Made by a program: the position numbers and the translations under genes. A stretch of 64,000 nt of DNA from Oceanihabitans sp. IOP_32 (GTDB taxonomy: Bacteria > Bacteroidota > Bacteroidia > Flavobacteriales > Flavobacteriaceae): positions 2,983,001-3,047,000 of the forward strand of contig NZ_CP040813.1 in NCBI RefSeq assembly GCF_009498295.1, in the 5' to 3' direction. The notes below the pieces were generated by a model. That model did no database searches and was not told the DNA's origin. It worked only from the letters and a program-made list of their open reading frames with translations. The first letter of the stretch is position 1. Each line of letters starts with the position of its first letter. Shown here one piece after another: positions 63,047 to 64,000 of the stretch.

Positions 63047-63863
63047 ATTGTTTTGCTTTTCTTTTTTGATTTTTAATTACAATTTTAGAAATATAAATAC
63101 TTACTTGGTACAAAATTAATATCGGAATGGCCACAATAACTTGACTTGCAATATCTGGTGGGGTTATAATGGCCGATAAAATTAACACAATTACTAAGGC
63201 GTATTTTCTGTATTTCTTTAATATTTCTGGGGTAACTAGTCCTACTTTAGTTAAAAAATAGATTATTATAGGTAACTCAAAAATTAAACCAGAGGCCAAA
63301 GCCGACGATCTTACCAAGGCGATATAAGAGCTTATATCTATTTGATTATCGACCACTGTCGAAATACTATAATTGGCCAAGAAATTTAGAGATAAGGGGG
63401 TTACAATGTAGTATCCGAATAATATACCTACAAAAAATAACAACGAGGAAACCACTATAAAACCTCGAGAATACTTACGTTCATTGTCATGCAGCCCCGG
63501 ACTTATAAATTTCCATAATTGATACACAACATAAGGGAATGAAATGATAAATCCGCCTAGAATGGCTGTCCAAATATCGGCAGAAAACTGTCCTGCCATA
63601 GTTCGGTTTTGTAAAATCATGGGCATTTCTTCTGCGCAAAACGTGGTTTCAACTCCAATAAAATTTCCGGCACGACACAACAGGTCGTAGGTGGGAAACC
63701 CCATATCTAAAGGCGCAAAAATAATGCTATCGAAAACAAAACGACTAAAAATAAACACAACGGTAGCCACTATAATTACCGCCAAACAAATGCGAATTAA
63801 GTGCCAACGTAAATCCTCAAGATGATCTAAAAAAGACATCTCATTGATGTTTTTTTTTGCCAT
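63039..63863 (-). CDS. tatC: Sec-independent (twin-arginine) translocase subunit TatC
   Basis: 274 residues, six membrane segments. EMSFLDHLEDLRWHLIRI at the N terminus is the TatC signature with the signal-peptide-binding glutamate, and WKFISPGLHDNERKYS is the conserved cytoplasmic loop region. A longer periplasmic loop (about 60-105, with two cysteines) is present. TatA/B must be elsewhere. The ATG overlaps the kdsD stop by one base. Confidence 0.95.
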   Translation of the reverse strand: MAKKNINEMSFLDHLEDLRWHLIRICLAVIIVATVVFIFSRFVFDSIIFAPLDMGFPTYDLLCRAGNFIGVETTFCAEEMPMILQNRTMAGQFSADIWTAILGGFIISFPYVVYQLWKFISPGLHDNERKYSRGFIVVSSLLFFVGILFGYYIVTPLSLNFLANYSISTVVDNQIDISSYIALVRSSALASGLIFELPIIIYFLTKVGLVTPEILKKYRKYALVIVLILSAIITPPDIASQVIVAIPILILYQVSIYISKIVIKNQKRKAKQYV

Positions 63864-64000
63864 TACAGAATACCTTCTTTAATTAAATTATGAAGGTGAA
63901 TTATGCCAGCATACTCACCATTTTCTTCCACAACCAATTGCGATATACCATTGCTTTGCATGACTTCTAGGGCATCAACGGCCATGGCATCCGCATTAAT
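63863..64000 (-). CDS. kdsD: Arabinose-5-phosphate isomerase KdsD/KpsF, C-terminal part (cut by the window edge)
   Basis: Only the last 45 codons are in the window. They read DALEVMQSNGISQLVVEE, GEYAGIIHLHNLIKEGIL-stop, the end of a second CBS domain as in KpsF/GutQ/KdsD sugar-phosphate isomerases, which make the Kdo precursor arabinose 5-phosphate. The flavobacterial order kdsD-tatC-CMD-lptB supports the call. The SIS domain lies outside. Confidence 0.78.
   Translation of the reverse strand: MNADAMAVDALEVMQSNGISQLVVEENGEYAGIIHLHNLIKEGIL

Overview
The window is low-GC DNA from the chromosome of a member of the Bacteroidota, almost certainly family Flavobacteriaceae. The support is the gene content (PorP/SprF plus a gliding-motility-type C-terminal domain protein, DUF3822, MiaE, fused SecDF, a CAL67264-type small membrane protein before ettA) and the many promoters with the Bacteroidota -7 box TAnnTTTG. 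I cannot name the species. No tRNA, rRNA, CRISPR array or prophage is visible. The one certain RNA gene is rnpB (32430-32749).

Layout. 1-132 is the end of an IS element that continues off the left edge. 234-2396 (minus) holds a small protein and a biotin-dependent acyl-CoA carboxylase beta subunit. 2680-2903 is a 224 bp MITE-like element. 2988-15635 is mostly housekeeping on the plus strand: FMN reductase, small membrane protein-ettA, lon, cmk, rpsA, pyrR-pyrB-small protein-rnz, pdxH. 15806-16300 is a CAP lipoprotein. 16509-23264 (minus) is a type IX secretion surface module: small exported protein, 1112-residue adhesin-like protein, PorP/SprF, PD40-OmpA. 23643-27182 is sixA-ppk1-ppx (polyphosphate). 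27295-28935 is a complete IS. 29056-35575 (minus) has miaE, dnaX, rnpB (plus), an NTF2-like lipoprotein, and a membrane protein-DUF3822-rsmD operon. 35707-40377 has a RecD-like helicase, kdsB, a HAD hydrolase, a KdnB-like oxidase and an acyltransferase. 40865-43460 is an unfamiliar cluster: two tandem paralogous cell-surface proteins, a polytopic membrane protein and an orphan histidine kinase. 43501-47941 (minus) has rluA-panB, a DUF5694 lipoprotein and sdaA. 48482-57039 has dnaK, an RlmI-type methyltransferase, a nitronate-monooxygenase-like enzyme, MscS, a DUF6588 protein and a frameshifted mdh. 57428-61186 is a SecD-like small protein and secDF. A second, inverted MITE copy lies at 61265-61488. 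The right end (minus) is kdsD (partial)-tatC-carboxymuconolactone decarboxylase-like-lptB.

How the genes work together. Envelope functions dominate: Kdo supply (kdsD, kdsB, possibly 8-oxidised by KdnB), LPS export (lptB), Sec and Tat export (secDF, tatC), and T9SS surface display. The main new observations are: (1) a MITE family with 13 bp inverted termini and perfect 9 bp target duplications at both copies; (2) a complete 1641 bp IS with a 6 bp duplication, plus an inverted partial copy 27 kb away that is identical over 132 bp; (3) the same sigma-54-like element TGGCATA-N3-ATTGA upstream of both lon and dnaK; (4) the tandem-paralogue/membrane protein/kinase cluster with a conserved C-x-x-C glycine-rich tail; (5) a 19-unit heptamer tandem repeat; (6) two single-base frameshifts, in mdh and in a lipoprotein signal peptide; and (7) a GC-rich structured candidate RNA after rpsA. 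All family names rest on motif recognition by eye. No database search was run.
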